From positions 13,997,717-14,061,716 of the forward strand of contig NC_088305.1 of NCBI RefSeq assembly GCF_032854445.1: a stretch of DNA of 64,000 nucleotides, written 5' to 3'. Position numbers and translations under genes: made by a program. The notes beneath the pieces are model-generated. The model made no database searches. It was not told the DNA's origin and worked only from the letters and a program-made list of their open reading frames with translations. Shown here one piece after another: positions 1-10,561 of the stretch (the stretch's first letter is position 1; each line of letters begins with the position of its first letter). Source of the DNA: Liolophura sinensis. Its lineage: Eukaryota > Mollusca > Polyplacophora > Chitonida > Chitonidae.

Positions 1-128
1 ATCTTTCCAATATCTGTCCGAAAGTCCAGTAAGTATATACAGTACAAAGATTAATAGAACAAACTAGGCTCGAAAGCAGGCTTCCAGGCAGTCTGTACAC
101 AGGGGTGTTAAATAAACCTTTTTTTCAG

Positions 129-295
129 ATCTTAGCATTGAGGCCAAATCGAAGAATGCACGACGCAAGAAATCCAGAACAACTTTTACGGAATCACAGA
201 TCAGTCGACTGGAAGAGCGATATAGATGTCACAGGTACCTTCCAGCGGACGAGAGAGTGGAACTGGCAGAAGAACTGCGTATGACCAATCAGCAG
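129..295 (+). CDS. Homeobox gene, internal exon (first 44 residues of the homeodomain)
   Basis: The exon lies between a polypyrimidine-AG acceptor (AG at 127-128) and a GT donor at 296. It enters in phase 2 (two bases complete a codon) and leaves in phase 0. It encodes 55 whole codons, and the homeodomain starts about 11 residues in with RKKSRTTFTESQ. Landmark residues are Arg5, Phe8, Leu16 and Tyr20, so helices 1 and 2 are present. The break falls after homeodomain residue 44, a position used by many ANTP-class genes. Upstream exons with the start codon lie outside the window. Homeodomain proteins are nuclear DNA-binding transcription factors. The subfamily cannot be named by eye; an NKL-type ANTP gene is the best guess. 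Confidence 0.9.
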
Positions 296-763
296 GTAGA
301 TTCTATATTTCATGTTTAACTCTGAACTGACAGGTGTTACAGGTATATTGCTGCCTATGTGGTCGCGTTACGGAAAGATGGATACATGCTAAAAATAAGT
401 GTTTCGTTCAATAACATATTTCTGTTATACTTAATAAACGCGAACTAGTGTTTATTCTCAAGGACAATGCTTAGTATTATGTTCTTCAGTATTCAGAAGT
501 ATTAGTCCAGTAAAACATTAAAGTGTTTACTATCGTAAACATGTGACGTTGTTAAAAAGTAAATGTCATATGTTTACATAATAAACACTTCACCTTTTTC
601 TGTACTAAACATAATATTAAGTGTAACAAGAACTGTGTGTATGTACAAAACACTTCTTTAGTGTGTAACGCTTTACGGTCACCAGTTAGTGATACTGTGT
701 AGCAATTCTACACACAGTCTCGTCTCCATCTGTCAGATTTCTGGGTTTTTGGATTATCTGGAT

Positions 764-1033
764 TTTGGGGTTTTACCTCGCACTTAACAATTTCCCAGTC
801 ATATAACAAGGAGTCATTAGGTGTGTGTACCTAAACTGTGTTTCCGGGAGGGCGAGTCCACTACTGAAGTACATGTACCGTGCCTAAGACAGCAGACATG
901 ACACCCCATCCAGTCACATTATATGGATACCGGGCTAAGTCCTGTTTCCTTGCTTAAACGTCTCAATGCTGAACGCCAAGTGAGGCAGCAACAAGTATAT
1001 GTAACTTTCTTTGGTATGACCCGACCAGGGTGT
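764..1033 (-). repeat. SINE family C, minus orientation
   Basis: The left end matches the reversed tail shared with family B (GGGGTTTTACC..CACTTAACA). It continues through a body that is also found at 4903-5210 and, in the other orientation, at 4155-4436. The right end near GACCCGACCAGGGTG corresponds to the tRNA-like B-box region. Confidence 0.7.
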
Positions 1034-1266
1034 TTTGTCTGATAATGGATTCCCGAGTCAAACCATTTGGGACAAAATGACTTTATACAGAGATCATATT
1101 GAGTATCTTGCAACCCAAGGTAGCCTTTGTTTGTAAAAGGAATTCCTTGAAAGGTATACAGACGTGTTGTCCAACATTACACAAATTCCTTTAAAGTTAT
1201 TTTTGAGGAAAGGTAAATACCCGCTTTGGTATACCACCACTTTCTCCAATAATAAAGGCCCGTTGT

Positions 1267-1366
1267 ATTCATTTATTTTTACACTGTACTCAGGAATATT
1301 TCACTGATACCACGGCGGTCAGTATTATGGTAGGAGGAAACCGGGCATAGCCCGGAGGAAGTCTCG
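1267..1366 (-). repeat. SINE family A, partial, minus orientation
   Basis: The 3' core of family A is present: ACTCAGGAATATTTCACTG, then GGTAGGAGGAAACCGGGC. The tRNA-derived head is missing. Confidence 0.75.
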
Positions 1367-1452
1367 TTGTACGTTTTTATCCACATGCAATATGTCAAAG
1401 TGGTTTTATTGTATTTTCATTTTTTTACAACTTTATTTAATTTTCTTGAAAG

Positions 1453-1965
1453 GTTACGAAGTGGTTTCAAAACCGGAGGATGAAAGAGAAGCGGCAAGAA
1501 TGCAACTCAAGAGATACGTTTACCAGTCAGAGGCCGGGTGGTTCGCCAAGCAAGGAGCTACCTCTACTTGAGACATTGCCAACAGTTTTTCACCAGCCGT
1601 CAGCTGACACAGGACGTTTTTTCCCTGTTATCGATGTGCAAGCAATTCCGGGGCCATGTTCTTCCTATGGCGAAGAGAGAGGTTTCCCTAACATGCCGCC
1701 AACGTCTATGTCGACATTTCCCTTGCCATCCACCCAGAGTAACTTCTCACACATGGAAGCGATGGCCGCACACTCACCTTATCCGTCGCCATTCACAGGG
1801 GCCAGCCTCCACGACCGGAATTTGCCGTCTTTTCTCCAACCGTATCCCTTCCAGTGCTCACACCAGAACGATCTTCCTTATGGGGACTTCCCCTCAATTC
1901 AACCTTCATGTTTTCAGACGCCACAGCTTGACCAGCTTCAAGAGCCTCCTCACTTTTCATACTGA
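1453..1965 (+). CDS. Homeobox gene, terminal exon (recognition helix and C-terminal tail)
   Basis: The acceptor AG is at 1451-1452. The exon starts in phase 0, matching the donor at 295, and reads VTKWFQNRRMKEKRQ, which is the third homeodomain helix with Trp48, Phe49, Gln50, Asn51, Arg53 and Met54. The open frame runs 170 residues to a stop at 1963-1965. After the homeodomain the tail is rich in Ser, Pro, Phe and His and has no other recognisable domain; such tails often act in transcriptional regulation. Gln50 is the commonest specificity residue. Thr46 and Lys47 are unusual, as most ANTP proteins have Lys46 and Ile or Val47. A canonical AATAAA lies at 2165-2170, about 200 bases past the stop. 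Confidence 0.9.
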   Translation, partial: VTKWFQNRRMKEKRQECNSRDTFTSQRPGGSPSKELPLLETLPTVFHQPSADTGRFFPVIDVQAIPGPCSSYGEERGFPNMPPTSMSTFPLPSTQSNFSHMEAMAAHSPYPSPFTGASLHDRNLPSFLQPYPFQCSHQNDLPYGDFPSIQPSCFQTPQLDQLQEPPHFSY

Positions 1966-2164
1966 GATATACATGTTAGTAATCGCCTAGTTGCACATAT
2001 ACTATTGAATGTGTTCGAATTCAGTAAAATTGCTATCATTATTAATATCGATTATTGTTGATGATGTAAGTTGGCGTTACCAAGATCGCAGATAGTACCT
2101 ACGTCAATTGAGAGTAACGTGACTTAGGCATTGTTTATGTTCAAGACATCAGCTCCAAACTCGC

Positions 2165-2170
2165 AATAAA
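2165..2170 (+). terminator. Candidate poly(A) signal of the homeobox gene
   Basis: This is the first AATAAA hexamer downstream of the homeobox stop codon (1965) on the same strand. Its spacing of about 200 bases suits a short 3' UTR. No transcript evidence is available. Confidence 0.4.
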
Positions 2171-2261
2171 ATATCGCAAAAACTAACTACGATTATCCGA
2201 ACTGACGCAGACAATGTTCATGAGCTCACGTGGCAAAGAATACTCTTACACAGAATTTTCT

Positions 2262-2985
2262 TTTGTAACAGTTGCGAAACTGTAATTTACAAACGTTGAA
2301 TTGGGTAAACTTATCCAGAGTCGTATTCATTAGGCATCTTCACAGGTGTATGTCTACATGAAAAATATTTGCCATTTTCATTGTCGTTTGATTATTTGAA
2401 GGATACGTGCAACAGGATCCACACATTTCTCTTTTTGTAACAGCTGGACAATTCCTTATTTCAAAACGTTGAACTGGGTAAACTTATCCAGATACATACA
2501 TTTCCCATGTTTACACGTGTATATTGCGTGGTTCACATGTGGATGCTATTTGCATTGCCATTCTATTATTGCGGGATACAGGCAACAAAATCCACACATT
2601 TCTTTTTTTGTAACAGCTGGATAACTTTTAATTTGAGACGTTGAACTGGGTAAACTTATCCAGACATGAATACATTATTCATGTTTACACGTGTGGATAC
2701 TATCGGCATTACCAAAAGACTATTGCAGGATGCCACACTTTCTCTTTCTGTAAGAGCTGGATAACTGTAAATATTCAGCTGGGTAAACTTGTTTAGGGAT
2801 GAATACATTACTCATGTTTACACGTGTATATTGCATGATTGACATGTGGATGCTATCTGTATGGCCTTTTGACTATTACAGGATGCCACACTTCCTCGTT
2901 TTGTAAGAGCTGGATAACAGTAAATATTCAACTGGGTAAACTTATTCAGAGATGAATACATCAGGCATATTTGCATTTATATATT
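2262..2985. repeat. Tandem repeat, five units of ~140-173 bp
   Basis: Each unit contains TTTTGTAACAGCTGGA (or TGTAAGAGCTGGATAAC) at about 2265, 2438, 2610, 2750 and 2903. This is followed by TGGGTAAACTTATCCAGA and then a segment with CATGTTTACACGTGTATA. The two rightmost units are shorter. It lies directly downstream of the homeobox gene, and no coding signal is seen. Confidence 0.85.
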
Positions 2986-4154
2986 TCATGGTTGACATAT
3001 TGATGTTTTTTGTTTTACATGGGGAAGTGCAATACTCTACTCAATGTTCAGCATTTCTGTTCACAAAGTTCATTTTAAATTTATCTATGAATAGCTGCAA
3101 TTATAGATATAATAAGAGTTGTATTAGATATATGAATAATTATGGAAAAGTGTTCATATTGCAAAAATAGACTGAAAATTAAAAATCTTCTTTGGAAGGT
3201 TGATGTGCTACTTATAAGAAAAATAAATACGTTATAATAATACTTTTTTAAAAATTGTCTTTACGATGTTCTATGTCGTCAACATTAAGCTTCTTAATCT
3301 CTTCTTAATGTTCACTTGTATTATCTGCTAACCATGATGTTTGAATTGAGGCCATCAAGCGCGGTTGCTAACGTCATCAGTTATTTGGGAGTCCAATTGA
3401 CCAATCAACGGTTATGCCTCCCGAATTACATCTAACCAATTAGGAAGCGGGCTGAACTACCTAAGATGGTGCTGACATCTTGTCCAGCACTTACCGCTTG
3501 ACAGTACAGGCTACAGCATAGGAAGCCATTCAACAACACAGGAAAAATGGCCAATATCTACAAAAATCCCGCATTGGCAAGTTACTGACGAACTTTTCCG
3601 TAACAAGTAATCTTCAAAGAATGTTACACTGTTGGAAAGGTCTCACGAGCGTCGTTGACCACATAGTATTATCAAGGCCCTGTGAGAACGGAGGAATCTA
3701 CAAATTCCTTGTTCAAGGCCGGGTTTGAGCCCGTACCTCGTGTGTGATACCATGCAATTGAAAAAACTAGTACTTCCAACCACTTAGGCGAAAGTGTATG
3801 ACACCCAGTACTGATCTTGAAGTATACCTTAATTTTATGACTTGAAACCGAACTATTCTCACTCACACAGGCTATAGTCATTTGTAAACACTGCTTCAAT
3901 TTACAAGTTAAACGTCATATTTAAATAAAATTTGTTTACAAGTATATCTTACCGGTACCTGTAATAAAATTGTCTCTGTTAAAAGCGGACTGTGTTTCGT
4001 TAATGTAAAGGTTAGTGGTCGTACCATTAGCTAACGCTGTCACACTATCGTAGTTTCTCTGATTTTACTCTCTGTTCTGTGGTCTTTTGCACTACATACC
4101 ATCGAGAGTGTCGATAGTTATGCCTTGCTCCTTCTACTTAAGATAAACTAGACT
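2986..4154. other. No feature recognised
   Basis: AT-rich sequence with only short random open frames. No splice-bounded exon, RNA gene or clear repeat was seen. Confidence 0.6.
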
Positions 4155-4436
4155 GCTTCTGAGATCCACGAAGTCAGGAGACCCGGATCGAGTCATACCA
4201 AAGATTTTCAAAAATTGGCGCTTAGCACCTAGAGGTCACAGCAAAGAAACATGACTGGTTAGCCCAGCATTAATATAATGTGACTTGCTGTGTGTCATAT
4301 ATGGTATCTTCGGCATAATATTTCAGTGCTGGCAGCCCTATGGCGCGATGGGCTCTGTCACAACAAGGCACAGCTTATGTACATGTACACACATAATGAC
4401 TGAAAAACTGCCACGTACAACGTAGTACCCCAAACA
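4155..4436 (+). repeat. SINE family C, plus orientation
   Basis: It begins with a degenerate tRNA-like region (GACCCGGATCGAGTC). Its body is the reverse of the copies at 764-1033 and 4903-5210 (TGACTGGTTAGCCCAGCA, TAATATAATGTGACTTG). It ends in the shared tail GACTGAAAAACTGCCACG. Confidence 0.7.
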
Positions 4437-4570
4437 TATATACATGCTTATGTATGGGAAATTTAATTATTTTATTTGATTGTTGTTTAACTTCATATTG
4501 AAACATTTCTCCAGCTCATAGATGGCGATTAACGTAATGGTTGGGACCGCAGGTCCTATGTTCCTAACAG

Positions 4571-4745
4571 CGGCCCCCGATAGCACAGTTGGTAGAGCAT
4601 CCGCTTCGAGAGCTGTATATCCAGGGTCAATCCTGGGTCGAGTCAGACCTAAGACCTTAAAAGAGGAAGTTGTAACTTCCTCGCTTGGCGTTCAGCATGA
4701 AGGGGATAGGACAACGACTGGTTGGCCCGTATCAGTGTAATGGTT
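4571..4745 (+). repeat. SINE family B, 5' part with tRNA-like head
   Basis: The head CCCGATAGCACAGTTGGTAG is a tRNA A box, and GGGTCAATCCTGGGTCGAG corresponds to a B box. The family-B body follows (AAAAGAGGAAGTTGTAACTT, GGCGTTCAGCATGAAGGGG). The copy ends early and lacks the 3' tail. Confidence 0.85.
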
Positions 4746-4865
4746 AGGAAAGGGGGTTTCCCCCGTAAGCTGGCTCGAAGTTTTGAATTGTCTAGACGTC
4801 TAGTAACACCTTGGCGTATTTTTTGTAGAGCAATTTAATATGCACATGTAGAGTAGCCCTAAGCC

Positions 4866-4901
4866 CTATAGATACAAACATTTGTATGTTTGTATCTATA
4901 G
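4866..4901. repeat. Perfect inverted repeat, 16-bp arms and 4-nt loop
   Basis: The left arm CTATAGATACAAACAT (4866-4881) and right arm ATGTTTGTATCTATAG (4886-4901) are exact reverse complements around TTGT. The repeat abuts the tail end of the family-C SINE that starts at 4903. Confidence 0.9.
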
Positions 4902-4902
4902 T

Positions 4903-5210
4903 TGGGGTTTAACGTCGTACTCAGCAATTTTTCAGTCATATGACGAGGACGGTTCAGTAGGTGTATGTGTGTGTGTGTATATATACTGTGTCTTCTTGTG
5001 GCATGGCGAATGCATGGGGTCATTGTGCTGCCGCCAATGAGGTATCATGCCGAGGGCACCAGCCATGACACCCTACCCAGGCACATTATACTGACACTGT
5101 GCCAACCAGTCCTGTTTTCTTGCTCTAATATCTCAGTACTGAGCGCCAAGCAAAGCAGCAACAAGTACTATTTTAAAAGCCTTATGCATGACACGACCCG
5201 GGTCTCAGTG
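4903..5210 (-). repeat. SINE family C, minus orientation, near full length
   Basis: It starts with the reversed tail (GGGGTTTAACGTCGTACTCA, TTTTTCAGTCATATGACGA). It passes through a body shared with 764-1033 (GACACCC..CCAGGCACATTATA, GAGCGCCAAGCAAAGCAGCA) and ends at the tRNA-like GACACGACCCGGGTCTCAG. A short TG microsatellite sits inside. Confidence 0.8.
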
Positions 5211-5527
5211 TTTGAAACATGTCAGTGCACAACACCGTAGAGATCTGTACTAATTCATTACAGTTGGCAAATCTGTACCGAGACAGATTCCCCGCTGAAT
5301 GAGATCGTTACGTGTTTGAAAGCTGCTGTTTCTAGAAGGCACTTGAAGCCCATTATAAAAGATTTCCAGACCGTAAGTATTTTATACTGTTTACATGCTA
5401 AAAATTAGTGACGTATGCAACGTTAATATCTATCAATTAATATAAATTCAATACATCAATAGCACCACATAAAATATAGTTGAATTTCAATTGTCTCGAC
5501 TGTTAACTGTCATAAAAGAATTGTCTA

Positions 5528-5795
5528 TTTTATTTATTCATTGGTTTTTTACGCCATACTCAAGTATATTTCACTTATACGACGGCGAGAAGCATCATGG
5601 TGGGAGTAAATCAGGCATATCCCGGGGGAAACCTGCGACCATGCGAAGGTTGCTGGTTGACTTTTCCACGTCACTGGTGCGGAAGCTAGCATGAGTTGGA
5701 TTTGAACTCACAGCGACCGCAGGGGTTAGAGGCTCTCCGGGCCATTGCGCCGCGCTGGCACGCTATTCACATTGGCCACTTCGACCGCCTGGGGG
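5528..5795 (-). repeat. SINE family A, near full length, minus orientation
   Basis: The tail TTTATTTATTCATTGGT is at the left, followed by the core ACGCCATACTCAAGTATATT and GACGGCGAGAAGCATCATGG. The reversed tRNA head is at the right (GATTTGAACTCACAGCGACC, GCGCTGGCACGCTA). It has diverged from the cleaner copies. Confidence 0.85.
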
Positions 5796-7470
5796 TATTT
5801 CATGTTTCTAAGACAAAACCTCGGGTGCTTTTAAGCAGGTTACCAGATAAGAATTTCATGCTACGTACGACCGACATATTTAATCACCGACCCCTGTAGG
5901 GTACTGGACAATGAAAACCTATATATCTTAGGTATCGCTGTGACAAGAATGTAGAATAGTTCTTTTATAGCTTAAAAGGGCTTAATTACAGCTGTCACAC
6001 TTTGCATGACTGGGCAGGCGACACAGGTGACTGCTGTATCTTGAGCGCATAATAATATATTTTTACTGTAGGCCTACAGATTTTGCTGTGTCGGTAAATC
6101 ATTTGAATGAAGGACAAATGCCCACGTGACGTCAAAGGTCAGGCATTTTTATCATGAAGTAAACTCCTCTAGAACGTTTTAGTTTACTATTTGATTAATA
6201 TTAACAGTAGTCTAATCGCCATACATAGATTTATCAATTTGACTAATGTTAGCTACACTCCAGATTACCATAGCCAGTTGCGTTAATCAGTACGTTATTG
6301 CTCATTATGAAATAAAACCGTTTGTTCTTTTTTGTCCACAACAATGTCTGGCAATGAAGCTTTAAAGGCACGCCTAACATACTGTTTATAGTATCGTAAA
6401 ATTTGTACAACGTGGAACAAACAAATCCACAGCATTTACAGGCTAAATACCGTGAGGGGAATTAAGCTACCGTTTCATTTTTTTCAGTCATGCAGTAAAT
6501 CTTGGCTTTAAGTCTACAGCTTAGGGGCAATCGTATCATAAACAAATTGTAACATGATCAGATTTATTTACCAGCTAACCGCAAAAGTTGGCAGGTCCGA
6601 TTATATCAATACAGAGGCAGGTTACACCCATTCACGTGGTGAAATATGAAGCAGTGTTTTACAATAAGTTAGCCGTGTCTATGGCATTTGATTTGGACCG
6701 GTTTATACCGGATGGTAAACGGATATCCCCTAAACAGACGCTTTTACAGGGTAACAATCTGTCGTGCAGTTTCCTGACAGCCGTAGTCTTTGACGGAAGG
6801 TAACATTATGTCGTTGTTGTACTGTGTGCATGAAGGGCGTGGGAATTTTGACTATACATAATTTGTACTTTCGTTTGTAAACCTCCAAAACTATCATGAG
6901 AATAAGCTTACATGTATTTACAGCAACGCAGAAATCAGTGGGAAAATGTGATAGTATCTGAAAAGATCCCAACAGTTTTAACTGCAAAGACTTCACCAAT
7001 TTTAACCCATGTTCTATCTATCCACAAAAACAACATACAGTATCTTGCCCTTTGGGAGACGATACAGTTATTTACCAGTTAAGACAATCAAATATTTGAG
7101 AATCTTATTTCTTATGTTCTTGTGTTCATACTCATACGGATAAATCGCAATTGAACAATTTTCAACAACAACGAAGGATATCCGCTTTTAATGTCCATCC
7201 TACATCATGATCGCATCTCGTATTATTACCACCATATCGTATTGTCTTAACGAAACGGTGTCCAGTGTAATGTTATCAAATGAGCTAGCAGTTATTACTT
7301 ATTTATTCTTCCTTTTTAGGTTGTTCTGTTCAACACTTTCTGCTGCCTTCGCTATGACGAATCAAATACAGCTGTTCAGATAACGACAAGTTTTCTTTTT
7401 TGCAATATTTTCCACTTGCCCAGACATATTTTAAATCAACGTAGTCTTGAACTTTCGACAAGAAACAATT
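5796..7470. other. Upstream region of the death-domain gene
   Basis: No repeat or coding exon is supported. The 5' UTR and promoter of the gene starting at 7471 should lie here, but no convincing TATA box or splice-bounded leader exon could be singled out. Confidence 0.5.
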
Positions 7471-8866
7471 ATGTCGCTCACACTGCCTCCTGATTCAGGC
7501 TTGGCTTTTCATAGGAAAAGACAAACGGTGGAATGTCTAGTCAATGAACGCCCACAATCCTTGCAGTCATTCTATGAAGTTATGACGGAGGCAATTCAGG
7601 AGATAGAACTTCGGCTACAGCTGACAGAAAAGGCATTCTACGGCGATTACGGGACTCCTGAGAAAGAGATAAAGCATTGGATGCATGCTATTAACTCCGT
7701 GTTAAAGGCCACACGTGTCCCCACTATTCAGTCCATGCCACAGTTGGAGCAGATTAATTTTCATGTTAAGGAACTAGGGCAGGCGAAGGCTGTGGACGAG
7801 GGTTTGATGGATCAAGTGTATGAAAGCGCCCACAAAACTTTGAACTGCATCAAGACGGAGTTTGGGCCTCTTACGGACAAAGTTCAGAAAGCGGCAGACT
7901 TTGTATATAAATATTGTCTGAGTTTTGCCGACTCTACGAATGATCCGTATATGGAAACAGTGATTGCCTACCAGCGCCAGATCAATGAGTTTAAGGAAAC
8001 AGTGCGGAAAAATCTTGAGAACATTCAAACCATGGTTTCTATGTTTCATTCCGATGGATTGCTCTTTGTCCATTTTCGAGATTCAGACGTATCTGGAATT
8101 GGGTATAAGGCCGAGTGCACCCATGCTGCCTATCTACTGATATTCCCCGAAGCTTGTGAAAATATTAGACTTGCACTGAAAGCATTAATGAAATGGGTAG
8201 CGGAAGATAGGACTTACGCTGGTTTTGTTAGAGTGGACATGACAGATTTAGAGAAACAAAAAATCGGGCGAGCCAAGCATCTGAGAGATGTTCAACAAAG
8301 AAGTTTTCAGCTGGACTTTAAGGTAAAGGCGTGTAAAAAACTGTTAGGCGATATGTACGAAGAATTTGAGAAACTCAAAGACAAGGAGTGTCATTTCGTG
8401 GAAGAAGAAAAATTTCTGATGGACGAGCACCGAGAGATCGTTCTTGATTTAGAACTCAAAGCATTGCGCAAAGACAACCTCAAGCGAGAGGCTACTAGAC
8501 TAAGTTCAAGAGAATTCAATGAGAAAAACGAAAGACTTATCTTTGAAACTTCGGCTTTAAAAGATAGACTACAGATTCTCACCCGCCGGTTGGACGAGAT
8601 GCGCACTAAAACTAAATGGCTGACGACAAAACGCGAGCTGCGTAAAGCCAAAGAACTGGAAGTGGGCAAGCTGAAGAAAGAGCTGAAGCTGGTGAAGAAA
8701 GAAGTAAGGATTGCAGAAGTGGAGCTTAACAGAGTGGACACTTGCTTGAATAAGCTCAAGCAGATTTACATCTTTAAAACCAGCCCTGATGTGTTGAAGA
8801 AAATATTCCACAACATACCGCTAGACACAAAAAAGAAGATAGGTAGAACTCCATCCAAAGTCAAAG
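7471..8866 (+). CDS. Coiled-coil/death-domain protein, exon 1 (helical N-terminal region)
   Basis: The first ATG of the open frame is at 7471; the frame is open from 7447, but that position is TTG. The exon encodes 465 residues plus one base and ends at a consensus donor (AAAG|GTGAGT, 8866/8867). Residues 1-270 are predicted helical and have no recognisable domain. Residues from about 270 to 440 are strongly charged and heptad-like (Glu, Lys, Arg and Leu rich), typical of a long coiled coil that would promote oligomerisation. There is no signal peptide or membrane segment, so a cytoplasmic protein is likely. With exon 2 the product is 591 residues and ends in a death domain. The architecture suggests a signalling scaffold. 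I do not recognise a named orthologue. Confidence 0.9.
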
Positions 8867-9778
8867 GTGAGTATAGTAGGTATAAAGAGGATGCAAATTT
8901 TGCTCGGGGTTAATCGGTAATGACAATGCCCTTAATTACTTATTATGATGGCGTCTTAATTGTAATAAATTTCAGTTAATACCACTACATATTTTTTACT
9001 TAATTTGGCATAAGCCATGGTGCTAAGGGGGTGGGAGGTGGGGGGGGGGGGGCGTGTAGTTTGCTACTATTTCAGAATTTACATGAAGAATAGGAATTAA
9101 GATAAAACCCTGCCTGAGGTAAATTGACAAGAAGCTGCATATGACCGGTTACGTAAGTGTGACCATTTGATAGTTATCAATTGTCGTCTCTGCTCTGGTT
9201 TTACTCTCTAAATCTTCTATTATATTATATTCCTACATAAATAATGATTCTGCTGGTGGACAAAGCATTCCTGATGCCTGGCCTCTTTGCGTTGTTTCAA
9301 TGTTATTGCGTGTTAAATGTGATAACAACACAGCATTTTGAGCAATTCTGGACCAGTGACGTCCAATAAATTGTAATTAAATTCCACGTGAGCGATGATG
9401 AGATTTGTCGAATGCTACGATGGCATGATATAGCGCATGTTCTTTTTCGAAGTCGCGGCTTTATAACCAAAGCAACCTTAAACCCCCATGAAACCAAACA
9501 ATTCATTTATCTATCTATTTATTTATTTTACTGAAGTTTAACGTCGTGCCCCAAAACGCACTCATATGATCAGCTTTATGTATGGAAGAAACCGGACTGC
9601 CAGGAGTAAACCACCGACCTTCGGCATGTAACTGATTTGCTGACTTAAAAACCGCAGCCTAAGCAGTGACAGTTGGATTGTAACACGCGACCTCATTGGT
9701 CAAGAACCTGATAGTCAATGCAAGCGATACGTCACGAGAAGTCCTGAGGATATTTTTTTTCACTTTGCTTTCTTGTAG
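8867..9778 (+). other. Intron of the death-domain gene
   Basis: A 912-bp phase-1 intron with GTGAGT donor and TTTCTTGTAG acceptor. It includes a G-run (9040-9052) and a degenerate SINE-like stretch at about 9509-9700. It separates the coiled-coil exon from the death-domain exon. Confidence 0.85.
9509..9700 (-). repeat. Degenerate SINE-like segment
   Basis: A run of TTTATTTATTTT is followed by GAAGTTTAACGTCGTGCCC and later GAAGAAACCGGACTGCCAGG. This resembles a mixture of family-A and family-B/C tails, but it is heavily decayed. Confidence 0.4.
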
Positions 9779-10158
9779 ATGAACTGTCTCGTGCTACAAA
9801 AGCTGTTGCCAAGAATATCGATGGGGATTGGATGAGACTGTACAGCTCTCTGCCCTTTGTACCATCCCGAGGTGACGAGACTGTGAAACGAGATTTGGCA
9901 GAACTAAGTTACGGTCATCTTCGTGAAAACGAGGAGAGTCAAGCGAAGCACAGCTTAGCGAAATGGCGACGTGTTCACACTCAGGCTACAGTACAAGACC
10001 TTAAATCTGCTCTGAAGGAAATGAAACGAGAAGACGTGGTGAAAAGAATCAACTCCGCCTTGGCTCCAAAGCAAAGCATTCAGGTAAAATCCAACCGTCA
10101 GGTGCACTTTCCGAAGATGGCGCCTCGTGAGAGAAAAGTTTACAAGTTTAACTTTTGA
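9779..10158 (+). CDS. Coiled-coil/death-domain protein, exon 2 (death domain)
   Basis: The acceptor is TTTCTTGTAG, and the first two bases complete a split Asp codon. The exon gives residues 466-591 and stops at 10156-10158. Residues about 478-565 fit the six-helix death-domain pattern of ankyrin/UNC5/NF-kB type: GDWMRLYSSLPFVPSRGD, then QAKHSLAKWRR (Trp528), then ATVQDLKSALKEMKREDVV. Death domains make homotypic protein contacts in apoptotic and innate immune signalling. A basic tail (about 25 residues, RERKVYKFNF end) follows. The domain sits alone on its own exon behind a phase-1 intron. Confidence 0.88.
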
Positions 10159-10431
10159 GATGAAAATCAAATTGTGGGTACATTCTCAAATATTATTTTG
10201 ACTGTCTACATCAGAATACAGGAAAGACAATCGCGGGTGATGAAATTAGCTTGTTGTCCAGCAAAGCGGTGGTCGACCAGAAATTGACTTAGCATCAATC
10301 ATCATTTTGTTTCGAACCTATTCAGTTTCCGACAGGGTACTGTTGTGTTGTTATTAGCTGTAGTTCTTTTAAACTTGTCGACCCATGAACCGTTTACACA
10401 TAACATGACATGGATTCTTTCTAGTCATATC

Positions 10432-10561
10432 TCCAAACCCAAAGCTCGTGACTACTGTGCCCGGTTTTCTCCCACCACAATGCTGGCCGCCGTCGTATTA
10501 GTGATATATTCTTGACTATGGCATAAAACACCATACAAGTAAATAAATAAATAAATAAATA
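10432..10561 (+). repeat. SINE family A, 3' part, plus orientation
   Basis: The core GCTGGCCGCCGTCGTATTAG, ATATTCTTGACTATGGCATA and the (AAAT)n tail are present; the tRNA head is missing. It starts about 270 bases after the stop codon of the death-domain gene, in the same orientation. Its tail supplies the first AATAAA hexamers there. Confidence 0.85.

Larger units (their letters stand above)
296..1452 (+). other. Intron of the homeobox gene
   Basis: This 1.16-kb GT-AG intron splits the homeodomain between residues 44 and 45. It holds a SINE of family C (764-1033) and a tail fragment of SINE family A (1267-1366). No coding exon is seen inside. Confidence 0.85.
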
